From: Bidens hawaiensis
Lineage: Eukaryota; Streptophyta; Magnoliopsida; Asterales; Asteraceae
Reading direction: 5' to 3'
Assembly (NCBI GenBank): GCA_021521415.1
Contig: JAIQDT010009098.1
Location: 22,836 to 86,835 of the forward strand
DNA: 64,000 bases
The notes beneath the pieces are model-generated. The model was not told where the DNA came from and did no database searches. It worked only from the letters and a program-made list of their open reading frames with translations. This document shows, one piece after another, positions 34,069 through 45,720 of this stretch. Made by a program: the position numbers and the translations under genes. Each line of letters starts with the position of its first letter. The stretch's first letter is position 1.

Positions 34069-34955
34069 GCTGCCAGGTCAGCTCGGAAAAATTTTATTTT
34101 CATTAACAGTCCTTTAACAAAAATGCATCAGAAAATGAATTTTATAAAATTTCGCATGGAAGAATTTCGCTTCGCATGCATGGAATTTCGCTTCGCATGA
34201 AACTGTTTCGCTTCGCTTGGGAGCGTTTCGCTTCGCTTGGAAACGTTTCGCTTCGCATGGGAGCGTTTCGCTTCACATGGCTGAGCGAAGCGAAATGCCT
34301 GATTCGCTTCTCAAGGCTGAGCGAAGCGAAATATCTTCCTTTCTTCGTTTTTTACCATTTTAAAGCCATTTTACTTTGTGGCTCTTCCTCAGGACCCCAT
34401 TTTACCCTTTTTAAGGGTTTTGGGTTGCACCAACTTTGTATACTTGCGTTTTATAAGGCCCGAACATCACATTTTTTACCATATAACATTCTCGTGGGGT
34501 TATAACTTATCAAGTTCATGTTTTTCTTCCATCATATACCCCGATCTATCATTCTATCGGTTTGCATGTCGATTCTAACTATAAAACTTAACCATTTAAA
34601 CCGGAACCTACCTTTTGCTTCGGGTTCGAGTTCAGATCCGGACAATACGTAGATATGGACGTGATTCTTGTTGTTTGATGATGTCTACACACGAGATTCT
34701 TCCTCCTTTTGCTTGGATCCGAATCCGAATTGCTAGAGAGAAAGCGTGTGTGTTTTCTAGTGTGTGTGTGTTGTGTAAAGAAATGTGAAAGGAATGGAGA
34801 GGTTAGGCTTATATAGGAGGCCATGGGCCCCACAACCCACTCACAATTCCAAATCCAAATATTATCCAAACACTTAACACACGACTAACTTAATGACACA
34901 GTTAAATAACAAAACTTTCCGTCATTTATTATTTAACAAAAAGTTGGATGTTACA
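34069..34955 (-). mobile_element. Solo LTR (family S), right part
   Basis: Continuation of 26277-27378 after the nested insertion. It ends ttggatgttaca, followed by the AGTAA duplication. The stretch 34145-34335 is an array of 'tttcgcttcgcatggg'-like units with inverted versions ('gagcgaagcgaaat'). From 34339 onward it is part of the segmental duplication, so its terminal 0.6 kb reappears at 41413-42029. Confidence 0.85.
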
Positions 34956-34960
34956 AGTAA

Positions 34961-37417
34961 GGACTCGCCCTTAAAAAGGGGGGAGGGGGAGATAAAAATC
35001 TCACCACTCAACAGTCGTTGTGTCATCACAAGAGCAGAAATCTCTAGCGTAACACATAGTGGGACAAAAACCGGGGTGGGCTCGGTATCCAAACTGACAA
35101 CATCGCAAGGCCTAACTCTAATATTTCATCGTCAATATCCACAAAAAGTGATACAATTTAGGATCGAACTTGATACTCCACTAGGCCACAAACGGGGATG
35201 CCTGACTATTTTGTTAACCAATTAAGTTGATTATTATACTTGAACTAAATATTTAAGTTATATATTCATCAAAATTTTATATTACTTTTTTTTTAAATAA
35301 AGAATGTGCATTCAAAAACTTGTGGATAGTTTCTTTACTTCTGATAGAAAATTATTTACAAGCCACAGCTAACTTTTCTAATTGAATCGCTCAAGCCATT
35401 GTTAAAGGATCTTAAAGTTAAGAACTACCAGTTCCATGCTATTGATTGATACATGAAAGAAGTAACACATAAAGTATCTGGGAAACACATGTGTCAAAGG
35501 TGCTAACTACAAGAAGTTTGCATATTGCAAGGCGTTTGAAGCAGTGCCCTTGAAGACCGAAGAGTCGATAAGTGAATATTTTGGCAAACATCGATGTTTC
35601 GTCAATTCAAAGTTTGTGGTTGTACCATGTTTAGATATTGTGGACGTCTAATGTAGTATTAAACGAGCTCGAGCCTGATTCCGAGCTAACTTTGTTTAAT
35701 AAACGAGCTTGAAACCGAGCTTCATTTTCAAGTTCGAGCTAGCTAGCGAACCTAAACGAGTCTATCCTTTTTATAATATTTGTTTATGTTTTATATATAT
35801 AATTATATTACATGACATATAAAAACTAAAATAAAAATAATTACAAATGTACATAAATTATTTTTTTTTTGTTATAAATAAATGAACGAAGCTCGAGTCT
35901 ATTTGAAAAAAAATATTATGAAGTAAAGTTTGAGCTTTAGAAAATGAACTCAAAAGAAGTAGAACTCCAGCTCTCATAAGTCAAAACGAGATGAACTCTT
36001 GTAACTCAAAACAAGACGAACTCTCGTAAGCTAAAATGAGCCAAACTTGAGATCCGTAAAACAAAACATGATCTTGGATATTTAAATTTTAAACCAACCT
36101 TTTCTATTTCACAAACTTATTTAAATTGTCGCATTTATTTAAATTATTGCTTTAAAAAAATATTTTTTCCCAAGGCTACATGTATATTTTCCTTTCATGG
36201 TAACCTTTTTACTACACATGTATATATATTATAAATTTTTTTAAACAACAAATTTCTTTTAATTCCTGTGATAAACCTCCCCTTCAAACCCATAATGTTT
36301 AAAGACTTTTCCTTTACTAATGGAATGATAGATCACCAAAATTCCAATAGTTTTTATGTTCTCACTTTCCCAACATGATTCTCATAAGACCAACTAATCA
36401 TTCTCTCTTTGAGACGAGTCTAGTGAACTAACGCCCCACTCCACCTCATCAAAAGATGGCGTTAAACACCATTATATAAGCGGCAGCTATGTTTTCACTT
36501 TTTAATTAAACCAGTACACATAACTAGACTTCTCTCCTACAAATGAAAAATAATATCAAACTATAGTATTGTCTAGCCTACTTGTTTTTAAGTGTAACCC
36601 ATTCCCAATTTTTGGGCTTGTAACTATCCCAAAGTAAAAGGTGGAATAAGTATCACGTTTTGCATGCCCAAATCAATTGGGCTGCCCGGAGAGTAGATCA
36701 ACCAGAACTAGTAGATCAGATAGTGATCACTGTATCCCGGAGCTAGTTGCTGATCAACCGCCATTAAGTCATGTTCAAAACATTTAAATTTAAGTCTCTA
36801 CATATCACATTGAATGGAGTTATACATGTTGTCTAGACTTCAAATTGGTTTGAAATACAAAATATCTGTTGTTTGACTTTAAGGAGCCAAGCATGTGAGA
36901 GAACCATGAAGCCTTTCAGCTTCTTGCTCATCCTATGGTCATCCTTAATAGTATATGGATTCAAGAACAAAAAACCAAACAATTTGCTTATAAAAAGTGC
37001 ATATTGTTTTATAATCAATAATTAGTATGTTATACTAAACAATCCTAATCCAAACAACTTCCTGCATAAAGAATAAAAACACAAACTAGCAAAATAAATA
37101 TTTGCGAAATACATGATGCAAATATATGCTAATTGCATAAATTATAAACTAATATTTTCAAAATACCCATTCAAACACCTTATTAGTGAAAACAGTAAAG
37201 AAACCTAATTGTCTTTTAGAAAGAAGACAAGGCTTCGATGTAACAATGAAAACTTAAGAATTCTACAAAGTCGTATCTTAATAAACCAAAAACGATACTG
37301 CTGGTTATTAAAAAAAATACAAATTGTTTCCTTAAAATAAACAAACACAAACTAACATAAAAACAAACCTTAATAAATCAAAACTTTACTGAACATTTTA
37401 AATGGCATTCGAACAAC
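34961..37417. other. Non-coding part of duplication unit 1
   Basis: No gene recognised. A frame of 110 codons at 34893-35225 crosses the LTR end and is not credible. At 35650-36060 'acgagctcgagc' and 'gaactctcgtaag' words repeat, a dispersed repeat scrap also seen at 90-210. The same sequence lies at 42035-44479 in unit 2. Confidence 0.5.
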
Positions 37418-38110
37418 TTAATAGAAAAACATAAACAAATACAATTGTCTTCTAGAAGAAGACAAGGTTTCAATGTAACGATGCATATTTAAGAGTCGTA
37501 AGCTGCGGTTGTTGTAACTATATAACTTCTTAAAACTCTTGTCATGAAAATTGTACCTTGTCAACTTCCCGGCAGTTAACAGCACCAAGAATGTATCTTG
37601 TTCTTCTTTACTTCTAACCAAATCAACGACTTGAAAATCATTTTGGAATGGATATTCCTCTTCCCCAAAATCACCCGCACGCCAATATTTTAAGATCAAG
37701 GACGGGAAATCATCTAGACGCTCATCAAGCTGTACCCGATACTTGACAAGCCACCCCGAATGATCCATTAACATCTCATACACGTTCATGCGCAAGACAT
37801 CTTCATATTCTGTGTGAAATATTAAATGCAGATGGCCTAAAGATTCCCCAAAATACATTGTAGTTGTTTCATAAGACATCTTCACTGGTAAGGGCAACAT
37901 TTGCAACTGTTCAACTTCTAATTTGAAGTACAAGAAATTACCGCCACTATGATAATCGAGAGCCCAATGAACAGCTCCATTACAATAAATCGGAGGGTAG
38001 AAATCAGATACCTGCTCAGAGAATATTTCCATACAAATCTTCCATGTCCTCGTTTCAGACGAGTAGACTTGAATCTGAAACAAGCCTCCATCAGGCTCTA
38101 AAGCACTAAT
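37418..38110 (-). pseudogene. F-box gene copy 1, 5'-truncated
   Basis: It keeps about 230 codons of the F-box-associated (FBA) C-terminal region, from VCISALEPDGGLFQIQVYSS through VKMSYETTTMYFGESLGHL to the stop. The frame is almost identical to 44480-45180. Upstream of about 38110 the sequence diverges abruptly: about 100 bp of unrelated DNA (38111-38225) replaces some 880 bp that in unit 2 holds the F-box and the first FBA segment. The ATG giving MSFF at the new edge is probably accidental. Without an F-box it could not bind SKP1, so a normal SCF role is lost. Confidence 0.8.
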
Positions 38111-38225
38111 ACAAACAAAGAATGACATGGTGCCAACGCTGTAAGAAGTTGTACAAAACGCTTCAAAATATGTCGGGTAGCACAGTAGAATTATGTGAGT
38201 AACAGCAACTTCATAATTATATATG

Positions 38226-41033
38226 TATATTATATCAAGTTCATCTTCAACCTACATAACCCTAGCATCCTAATTCGCCCAATTCGTTCCATGTTCGATT
38301 GTTTTAGGTTAGGGGTTTTATTATATTGTTAATAACGATCACATGCCCTAATTTACTTACCTGGATAAGTTGATAATTGATGACTAACAAAAACTTGACC
38401 GGAACTGTTTGAGACGAAGAATTTATAGTATTTAGAGGATGTTTCAGTGCAAATGGATGTTATGCGCAAGTTGATACGATACCTCGGGGGGGGGGGGGGG
38501 GGGGGGGTTCTTTTTATAGGTCTAATTGTGCTGTTGGTTGATTAATGTCCGTTAATGGATTTTAAGAATAATCCGGCCGTTGTGGTCATTAATTCGGCAA
38601 TTACACTACGTTATTACCCGTTAATAATATATGTGTTAAAATCCCTGTCGACCCCTGTAAAATTTTGACTCCGACTCCTGTGAAACTAGTGAGTGTAAGA
38701 TGAAAAGAAAAGATTGAACTTGAACTTTTGAAATTTTCCGGTGGCCGGTGAAAGACACCGGAGGTGACTGGTAAGAATGCAAGTCAAGAGAAGAAGAAGA
38801 AGAAGAAGAAGAAGATAGGGCAATTAAAAGTAATAATTAATTTTTTGACAGTGTAAAAAGGAGGCTCATAAAAACACCGAGTCAGAGTTGAGTAAAAACA
38901 AATGTTAACATTTATTGTATCTATATTAATTAATATATATTAACAAACAAACTTTCGTTTTTCAAAAGAGCTTCTTTATTATTTATTTGTTTTTTTGAAT
39001 CGTTTCAAACCAAAAATTATACTGAAAACGTTAATATAATGGTAAATTTTTTATCTCAATGAAAAAATAATTTGGCCATAAAATTTATCAAAGTGAAAGA
39101 GAAACAATAGTCATATTTGTTTATTTGGCTATAGACATCTAACTTTAAAAAAATTTTGGCGATGAACCAAGTGGAATCCGAATTGCCTAATTAAATGGGT
39201 AATGAGAATTTAAATGATAGTTGTATATGTTTTATTGAGAAAGATTTGCTTAGGAATGTCAAGTTAGATGATGTTATGGTTATATTTCAAAAAATGAAAA
39301 TTCGGAGAGAACCATTTATATTTTAGTTATGCATTTTTAATTACATTTCCTGTACTTTTTTTGTTATATGATATTTTGATTGATTATCCTTTTCTTTTAT
39401 ATTACCCCACTTGATTTGACTCGACCAGAACGACCGAATCAAACTGGAAAAAAAATTATATACGGATTTAACTCGACCCGAATGACTGAGCCGGTCCGAA
39501 AAAAATTTAAATACCGATAGTCAACTAAGTACCAACCTAAAATATTTTCGATCCCTGTGAAAACATTTTCTGGATCCGTCACTGTTCATATTCGGCTCTT
39601 AAACTGGTGCTAAATTCGGTTCCAAATGGGTTCTTGTGCCTAGATCAAATCCTAACTGACAAGTCATGCCGATTCTTTGGGTTTATTTTCGTACAATAAT
39701 GAATTATCCGATACCGATCAAATTTGCGTTGACTCATTGTTGCAACGACCTAATTTACCGACTGAATAACCATCCTTTTAAACATGTTATTTTTCATATC
39801 ATAATTTATACAAGTGTCGTTACTATTATCAACGTCTACTAACTTATTTTCTGAGCTTAATGACAATACCGCATCGGACTTAACTGATATCAACCAAATT
39901 TGCGTTAATCTAACAATCTAATCTAATCCAATCTAAGAATTCTAATAAAAGAAAATAATAATAATTTATATATGACAGTTTTAGATATCAGATAATTTAT
40001 ATATGGCTATATTTTCCCGCCTAAAATCCTAATCTTTAGATATCCATGGGTTATAGTTCGGGTCATATAATAACCAAATGCGCTGCAGAACAGAAACATT
40101 CCCAATTAGTCATAGCCCTAATTCCAATTGATTATCCTGTAGGTTAAATTATGAATACACTTTTGACATGTTATTCAATTCATTTGATTGTTATATTTGA
40201 TGTGTTTTATCTTAATTGAATGGTTTCATTGTTGTTTTTATGTTGTGAAATTGTAAAGGGACATTTGTTATGGAGATTCTCTTCTGAAAATTCATATATT
40301 TAACTTTGTTGGCAAATAGTCAAACACTTGATTTGGACTATCTGCAAGTGAACTGTTATTACTTATGATTAGTTATCTCTGGATTACATTTTTGTATAAA
40401 TTCTGGAAATGCCATTAGTAAAGATAGGGCAAAGACCTGGCGATGTTGAGATCATTTACGCATCAACAGCGAAGGCAAGAAGCAAGTTCAACTGAAAGTA
40501 GGTGCTCAGTTACCGACAAGTGTAGCGTGTCTATAAAGTAGCAGTACTGGAAAAATTATATGCAGGTCAGCGAGTAACCAACTGACCCAAAGCTATTTTG
40601 ACCCGTTACCCAACTCGCCCAATTAACCAACTTTACTGATTAGATTTATATATTTATATTTTCAAGCACTCACAGACACATAGAGAATGATCGCCCATTC
40701 TTACAAATTTGTCATGGTCTGCAACTACTCTTTGAGTCAAGTGAAGAAAAAGGTTACGTTGGGTATATAATATTTCTATTAAACATGTTTTAGTGAGTTT
40801 ATTTTTTCTAAATTAGAGATAAGGATCTTTGGTTGCCATGTTTTATAATGGATTTCAATAATTTTCATTTCAACATATGAACTGTTTTCATTCATGCAAA
40901 TGATACAAGATATTGATCTACTGTTGTAATGCTGCTTACATGTTTTTGGTTCAATTGATATAGAACTCTAAATGATATTAACTGATATGGTTTATAATCA
41001 CAGATTCTAATGTTTGGTGTCAGTTTCTTTCAG
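38226..41033. other. Non-coding part of duplication unit 1
   Basis: Includes 22 consecutive G (38486-38507), a GAA microsatellite (38790-38815) and AT-rich intron-like sequence. About 250 bp (roughly 38425-38670) is absent from unit 2, where the flanks join at a shared 'tttga'. No complete gene is seen. Confidence 0.6.
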
Positions 41034-41120
41034 GATGATGGATCAACAGTATCAATATTTTCTATTACGCGAAGCAATGCCAATGACTGCTTCACCAATG
41101 GTTTCAAGGAGCTTCTAACA
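41034..41120 (+). pseudogene. Exon relic resembling SCY1-like pseudokinase, copy 1
   Basis: An 87 bp open stretch bounded by tttctttcag and gtaagt. It encodes DDGSTVSIFSITRSNAND then CFTNGFKELLT. This resembles the N-terminal region of plant SCY1-like (SCYL) proteins, where a DDGS-VSIF segment is followed by a conserved NGVKRLRT. The middle of that segment is missing, and no neighbouring kinase-like exon was found. It is read as a decayed gene fragment; family assignment is from memory of the motif and is tentative. Confidence 0.45.
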
Positions 41121-41412
41121 GTAAGTTACTTGTCACATGCTACTTTTTTTGAAATTTGTGTTGGCACGTGGTAAAATATATTTTTTGCTTTATATTAGTT
41201 AACTAATATTAAGACCTTAACATAATGTTTAATGATGATTCTTGGTTATTTTGCTTGAAGCTACCATATGCGTTGTGTAAAAGCAAACTACAGGTGCAAG
41301 TTATGCAACATCTCACACTTGTCCCTATTGTCATGTGATCGAGTGTGGCAAAACTTCTTGGTTGGTAGGATTTATTTAGTTACTTCATTGAGATTCTGAA
41401 AGATTATTTTTA

Positions 41413-42029
41413 CTTTCTTCGTTTTTTACCATTTTAAAGCCATTTTACTTTGTGGCTCTTCCTCAGGACCCCATTTTACCCTTTTTAAGGGTTTTGGGTT
41501 GCACCAACTTTGTATACTTGCGTTTTATAAGGCCCGAACATCACATTTTTTACCATATAACATTCTCGTGGGGTTATAACTTATCAAGTTCATGTTTTTC
41601 TTCCATCATATACCCCGATCTATCCTTCTATCGGTTTGCATGTCGATTCTAACTATAAAACTTAACCATTTAAACCGGAACCTACCTTTTGCTTCGGGTT
41701 CGAGTTCAGATCCGGACAATACGTAGATCTGGACGTGATTCTTGTTGTTTGATGATGTCTACACACGAGATTCTTCCTCCTTTTGCTTGGATCCGAATCT
41801 GAATTGCTAGAGAGAAAGCGTGTGTGTTTTCTAGTGTGTGTGTGTTGTGTAAAGAAATGTGAAAGGAATGGAGAGGTTAGGCTTATATAGGAGGCCATGG
41901 GCCCCACAACCCACTCACAATTCCAAATCCAAATATTATCCAAACACTTAACACACGACTAACTTAATGACACGGTTAAATAACAAAACTTTCCGTCATT
42001 TATTATTTAACAAAAAGTTGGATGTTACA
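41413..42029 (-). mobile_element. Truncated copy of the solo LTR end
   Basis: Terminal 0.6 kb of the family S LTR, ending ggatgttaca, then AGTAA. It lacks a left half because the duplication breakpoint falls inside the LTR. It is not a separate insertion. Confidence 0.85.
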
Positions 42030-44479
42030 AGTAAGGACTCGCCCTTAAAAAGGGGGGAGGGGGAGATAAAAATCTCACCACTCAACAGTCGTTGTGTCAT
42101 CACAAGAGCAGAAATCTCTAGCGTAACACATAGTGGGACAAAAACCGGGGTGGGCTCGGTATCCAAACTGACAACATCGCAAGGCCTAACTCTAATATTT
42201 CATCGTCAATATCCACAAAAAGTGATACAATTTAGGATCGAACTTGATACTCCACTAGGCCACAAACGGGGATGCCTGACTATTTTGTTAACCAATTAAG
42301 TTGATTATTATACTTGAACTAAATATTTAAGTTATATATTCATCAAAATTTTATATTACTTTTTTTTTAAATAAAGAATGTGCATTTAAAAACTTGTGGA
42401 TAGTTTCTTTACTTCTGATAGAAAATTATTTACAAGCCACAGCTAACTTTTCTAATTGAATCGCTCAAGCCATTGTTAAAGGATCTTAAAGTTAAGAACT
42501 ACCAGTTCCATGCTATTGATTGATACATGAAAGAAGTAACACATAAAGTATCTGGGAAACACATGTGTCAAAGGTGCTAACTACAAGAAGTTTGCATATT
42601 GCAAGGCGTTTGAAGCAGTGCCCTTGAAGACCGAAGAGTCGATAAGTGAATATTTTGGCAAACATCGATGTTTCGTCAATTCAAAGTTTGTGGTTGTACC
42701 ATGTTTAGATATTGTGGACGTCTAATGTAGTATTAAACGAGCTCGAGCCTGATTCCGAGCTAACTTTGTTTAATAAACGAGCCTGAAACCGAGCTTCATT
42801 TTCAAGTTCGAGCTAGCTAGCGAACCTAAACGAGTCTATCCTTTTTATAATATTTGTTTATGTTTTATATATATAATTATATTACATGACATATAAAAAC
42901 TAAAATAAAAATAATTACAAATGTACATAAATTATTTTTTTTTGTTATAAATAAATGAACGAAGCTCGAGTCTATTTGAAAAAAAATATTATGAAGTAAA
43001 GTTTGAGCTTTAGAAAATGAACTCAAAAGAAGTAGAACTCCAGCTCTCATAAGTCAAAACGAGATGAACTCTTGTAACTCAAAACAAGACGAACTCTCGT
43101 AAGCTAAAATGAGCCAAACTTGAGATCCGTAAAACAAAACATGATCTTGGATATTTAAATTTTAAACCAACCTTTTCTATTTCACAAACTTATTTAAATT
43201 GTTGCATTTATTTAAATTATTGCTTTAAAAAAATAGTTTTTCCCAAGGCTACATGTATATTTTCCTTTCATGGTAACCTTTTTACTACACATGTATATAT
43301 ATTATAAATTTTTTTAAACAACAAATTTCTTTTAATTCCTGTGATAAACCTCCCCTTCAAACCCATAATGTTTAAAGACTTTTCCTTTACTAATGGAATG
43401 ATAGATCACCAAAATTCCAATAGTTTTTATGTTCTCACTTTCCCAACATGATTCTCATAAGACCAACTAATCATTCTCTCTTTGAGACGAGTCTAGTGAA
43501 CTAACGCCCCACTCCACCTCATCAAAAGATGGCGTTAAACACCATTATATAAGCGGCAGCTATGTTTTCACTTTTTAATTAAACCAGTGCACATAACTAG
43601 ACTTCTCTCCTACAAATGAAAAATAATATCAAACTATAGTATTGTCTAGCCTACTTGTTTTTAAGTGTAACCCATTCCCAATTTTTGGGCTTGTAACTAT
43701 CCCAAAGTAAAAGGTGGAATAAGTATCACGTTTTGCATGCCCAAATCAATTGGGCTGCCCGGAGAGTAGATCAACCAGAACTAGTAGATCAGATAGTGAT
43801 CACTGTATCCCGGAGCTAGTTGCTGATCAACCGCCATTAAGTCATGTTCAAAACATTTAAATTTGAGTCTCTACATATCACATTGAATGGAGTTATACAT
43901 GTTGTCTAGACTTCAAATTGGTTTGAAATACAAAACATCTGTTGTTTGACTTTAAGGAGCCAAGCATGTGAGAGAACCATGAAGCCTTTCAGCTTCTTGC
44001 TCATCCTTAATAGTATATGGATTCAAGAACAAAAAACCAAACAATTTGCTTATAAAAAGTGCATATTGTTTTATAATCAATAATTAGTATGTTATACTAA
44101 ACAATCCTAATCCAAACAACTTCCTGCATAAAGAATAAAAACACAAACTAGCAAAATAAATATTTGCGAAATACATGATGCAAATATATGCTAATTGCAT
44201 AAATTATAAACTAATATTTTCAAAATACACATTCAAACACCTTATTAGTGAAAACAGTAAAGAAACCTAATTGTCTTTTAGAAAGAAGACAAGGCTTCGA
44301 TGTAACAATGAAAACTTAAGAATTCTACAAAGTCGTATCTTAATAAACCAAAAACGATACTGCTGGTTATTAAAAAAAATACAAATTGTTTCCTTAAAAT
44401 AAACAAACACAAACTAACATAAAAACAAACCTTAATAAATCAAAACTTTACTGAACATTTTAAATGGCATTCGAACAAC
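42030..44479. other. Non-coding part of duplication unit 2
   Basis: Near-identical copy of 34956-37417 with small indels. No gene recognised. Confidence 0.5.
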
Positions 44480-45720
44480 TTAATAGAAAAACATAAACAA
44501 ATACAATTGTCTTCTAGAAGAAGACAAGGTTTCAATGTAACGATGCATATTTAAGAGTCGTAAGCTGCGGTTGTTGTAACTATATAACTTCTTAAAACTC
44601 TTGTCATGAAAATTGTACCTTGTCAACTTCCCGGCAGTTAACAGCACCAAGAATGTATCTTGTTCTTCTTTACTTCTAACCAAATCAACGACTTGAAAAT
44701 CATTTTGGAATGGATATTCCTCTTCCCCAAAATCACCCGCACGCCAATATTTTAAGATCAAGGACGGGAAATCATCTAGACGCTCATCAAGCTGTACCCG
44801 ATACTTGACAAGCCACCCCGAATGATCCATTAACATCTCATACACGTTCATGCGCAAGACATCTTCATATTCTGTGTGAAATATTAAATGCAGATGGCCT
44901 AAAGATTCCCCAAAATACATTGTAGTTGTTTCATAAGACATCTTCACTGGTAAGGGCAACATTTGCAACTGTTCAACTTCTAATTTGAAGTACAAGAAAT
45001 TACCGCCACTATGATAATCGAGAGCCCAATGAACAGCTCCATTACAATAAACCGGAGGGTAGAAATCAGATACCTGCTCAGAGAATATTTCCATACAAAT
45101 CTTCCATGTCCTCGTTTCAGACGAGTAGACTTGAATCTGAAACAAGCCTCCATCAGGCTCTAAAGCACTAATACAAACAACTTTGTAGTTCATACAATGT
45201 GTTGGATGAAATGCCAGAGCCATAGAGCGGATGTTTTTCGGGAGCGATGGGATGATTGCCAATTGCTTGGTGGTGGGATTGAAAACATAATATTCACGAG
45301 CACCATTGTGAAAGGTATAACAAAGTAATAAACCGTTACAAGAATACACGATTCTGACTCTGGAACGATTGAAGTAGAAATCGAGACTGTACTGAAAGGA
45401 GGAGTGCTTCGGTTTTCAACATCAAACGGGACATATATAGATTTTGTAGGGCTATCAATATTCTGGTTGGGTAAAAGAGTGCGAGCAAAAGGTTTAGAAA
45501 GGTTATTATCATACCGATGGGTTAAATGACTGTTACTCAAAAGCAATTGCCAGTGTTTACAGACGATTTTGAAACGAAGGATGGAGGTAACGGGAAGGCG
45601 GATAAGGATTTCGGTCAAAAGGTCTTCGTTGGAACTGATTCGTGTTCCCGATTGAGTGGATTGATGATCCATGGACCTCGACACTTTTAGGGTTCCAGAT
45701 TGATGATCGGAATCCTCCAT
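44480..45720 (-). pseudogene. F-box/FBA-domain gene copy 2, frameshifted
   Basis: The start at 45720 gives MEDSDHQSG, with an F-box at residues about 28-63 (ISSNEDLLTEILIRLPV... CKHWQLLLSN). The frame then runs to about IVPESES near 45350, where it slips by one base; the continuation (VYSCNGLLLCYTFHNGAREYYVFNPTTKQ) is in another frame to the stop at 44480. The second part is a typical F-box-associated interaction domain. Family proteins link substrates to SKP1-cullin-RING ubiquitin ligases. One lost base separates this from a full product of about 413 residues, so either the gene is recently dead or the assembly has an error here. Confidence 0.8.

Larger units (their letters stand above)
34339..41412. 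repeat. Tandem segmental duplication, unit 1
   Basis: It starts within the solo LTR (ctttcttcgttttttacc) and ends agattatttttact at 41412, directly followed by the start of unit 2. Matching positions differ by 7074 at the left edge (34339/41413) and 7608 at the right edge (41412/49020). It contains the last 0.6 kb of the solo LTR, a truncated F-box gene and an exon relic. Confidence 0.9.

Noticed and set aside
34378..35225. Pairs of identical frames at 34378-35225 and 41452-42299
   Set aside because: They are the LTR end and its flank copied by the segmental duplication; no domain, and the frames cross the LTR boundary.
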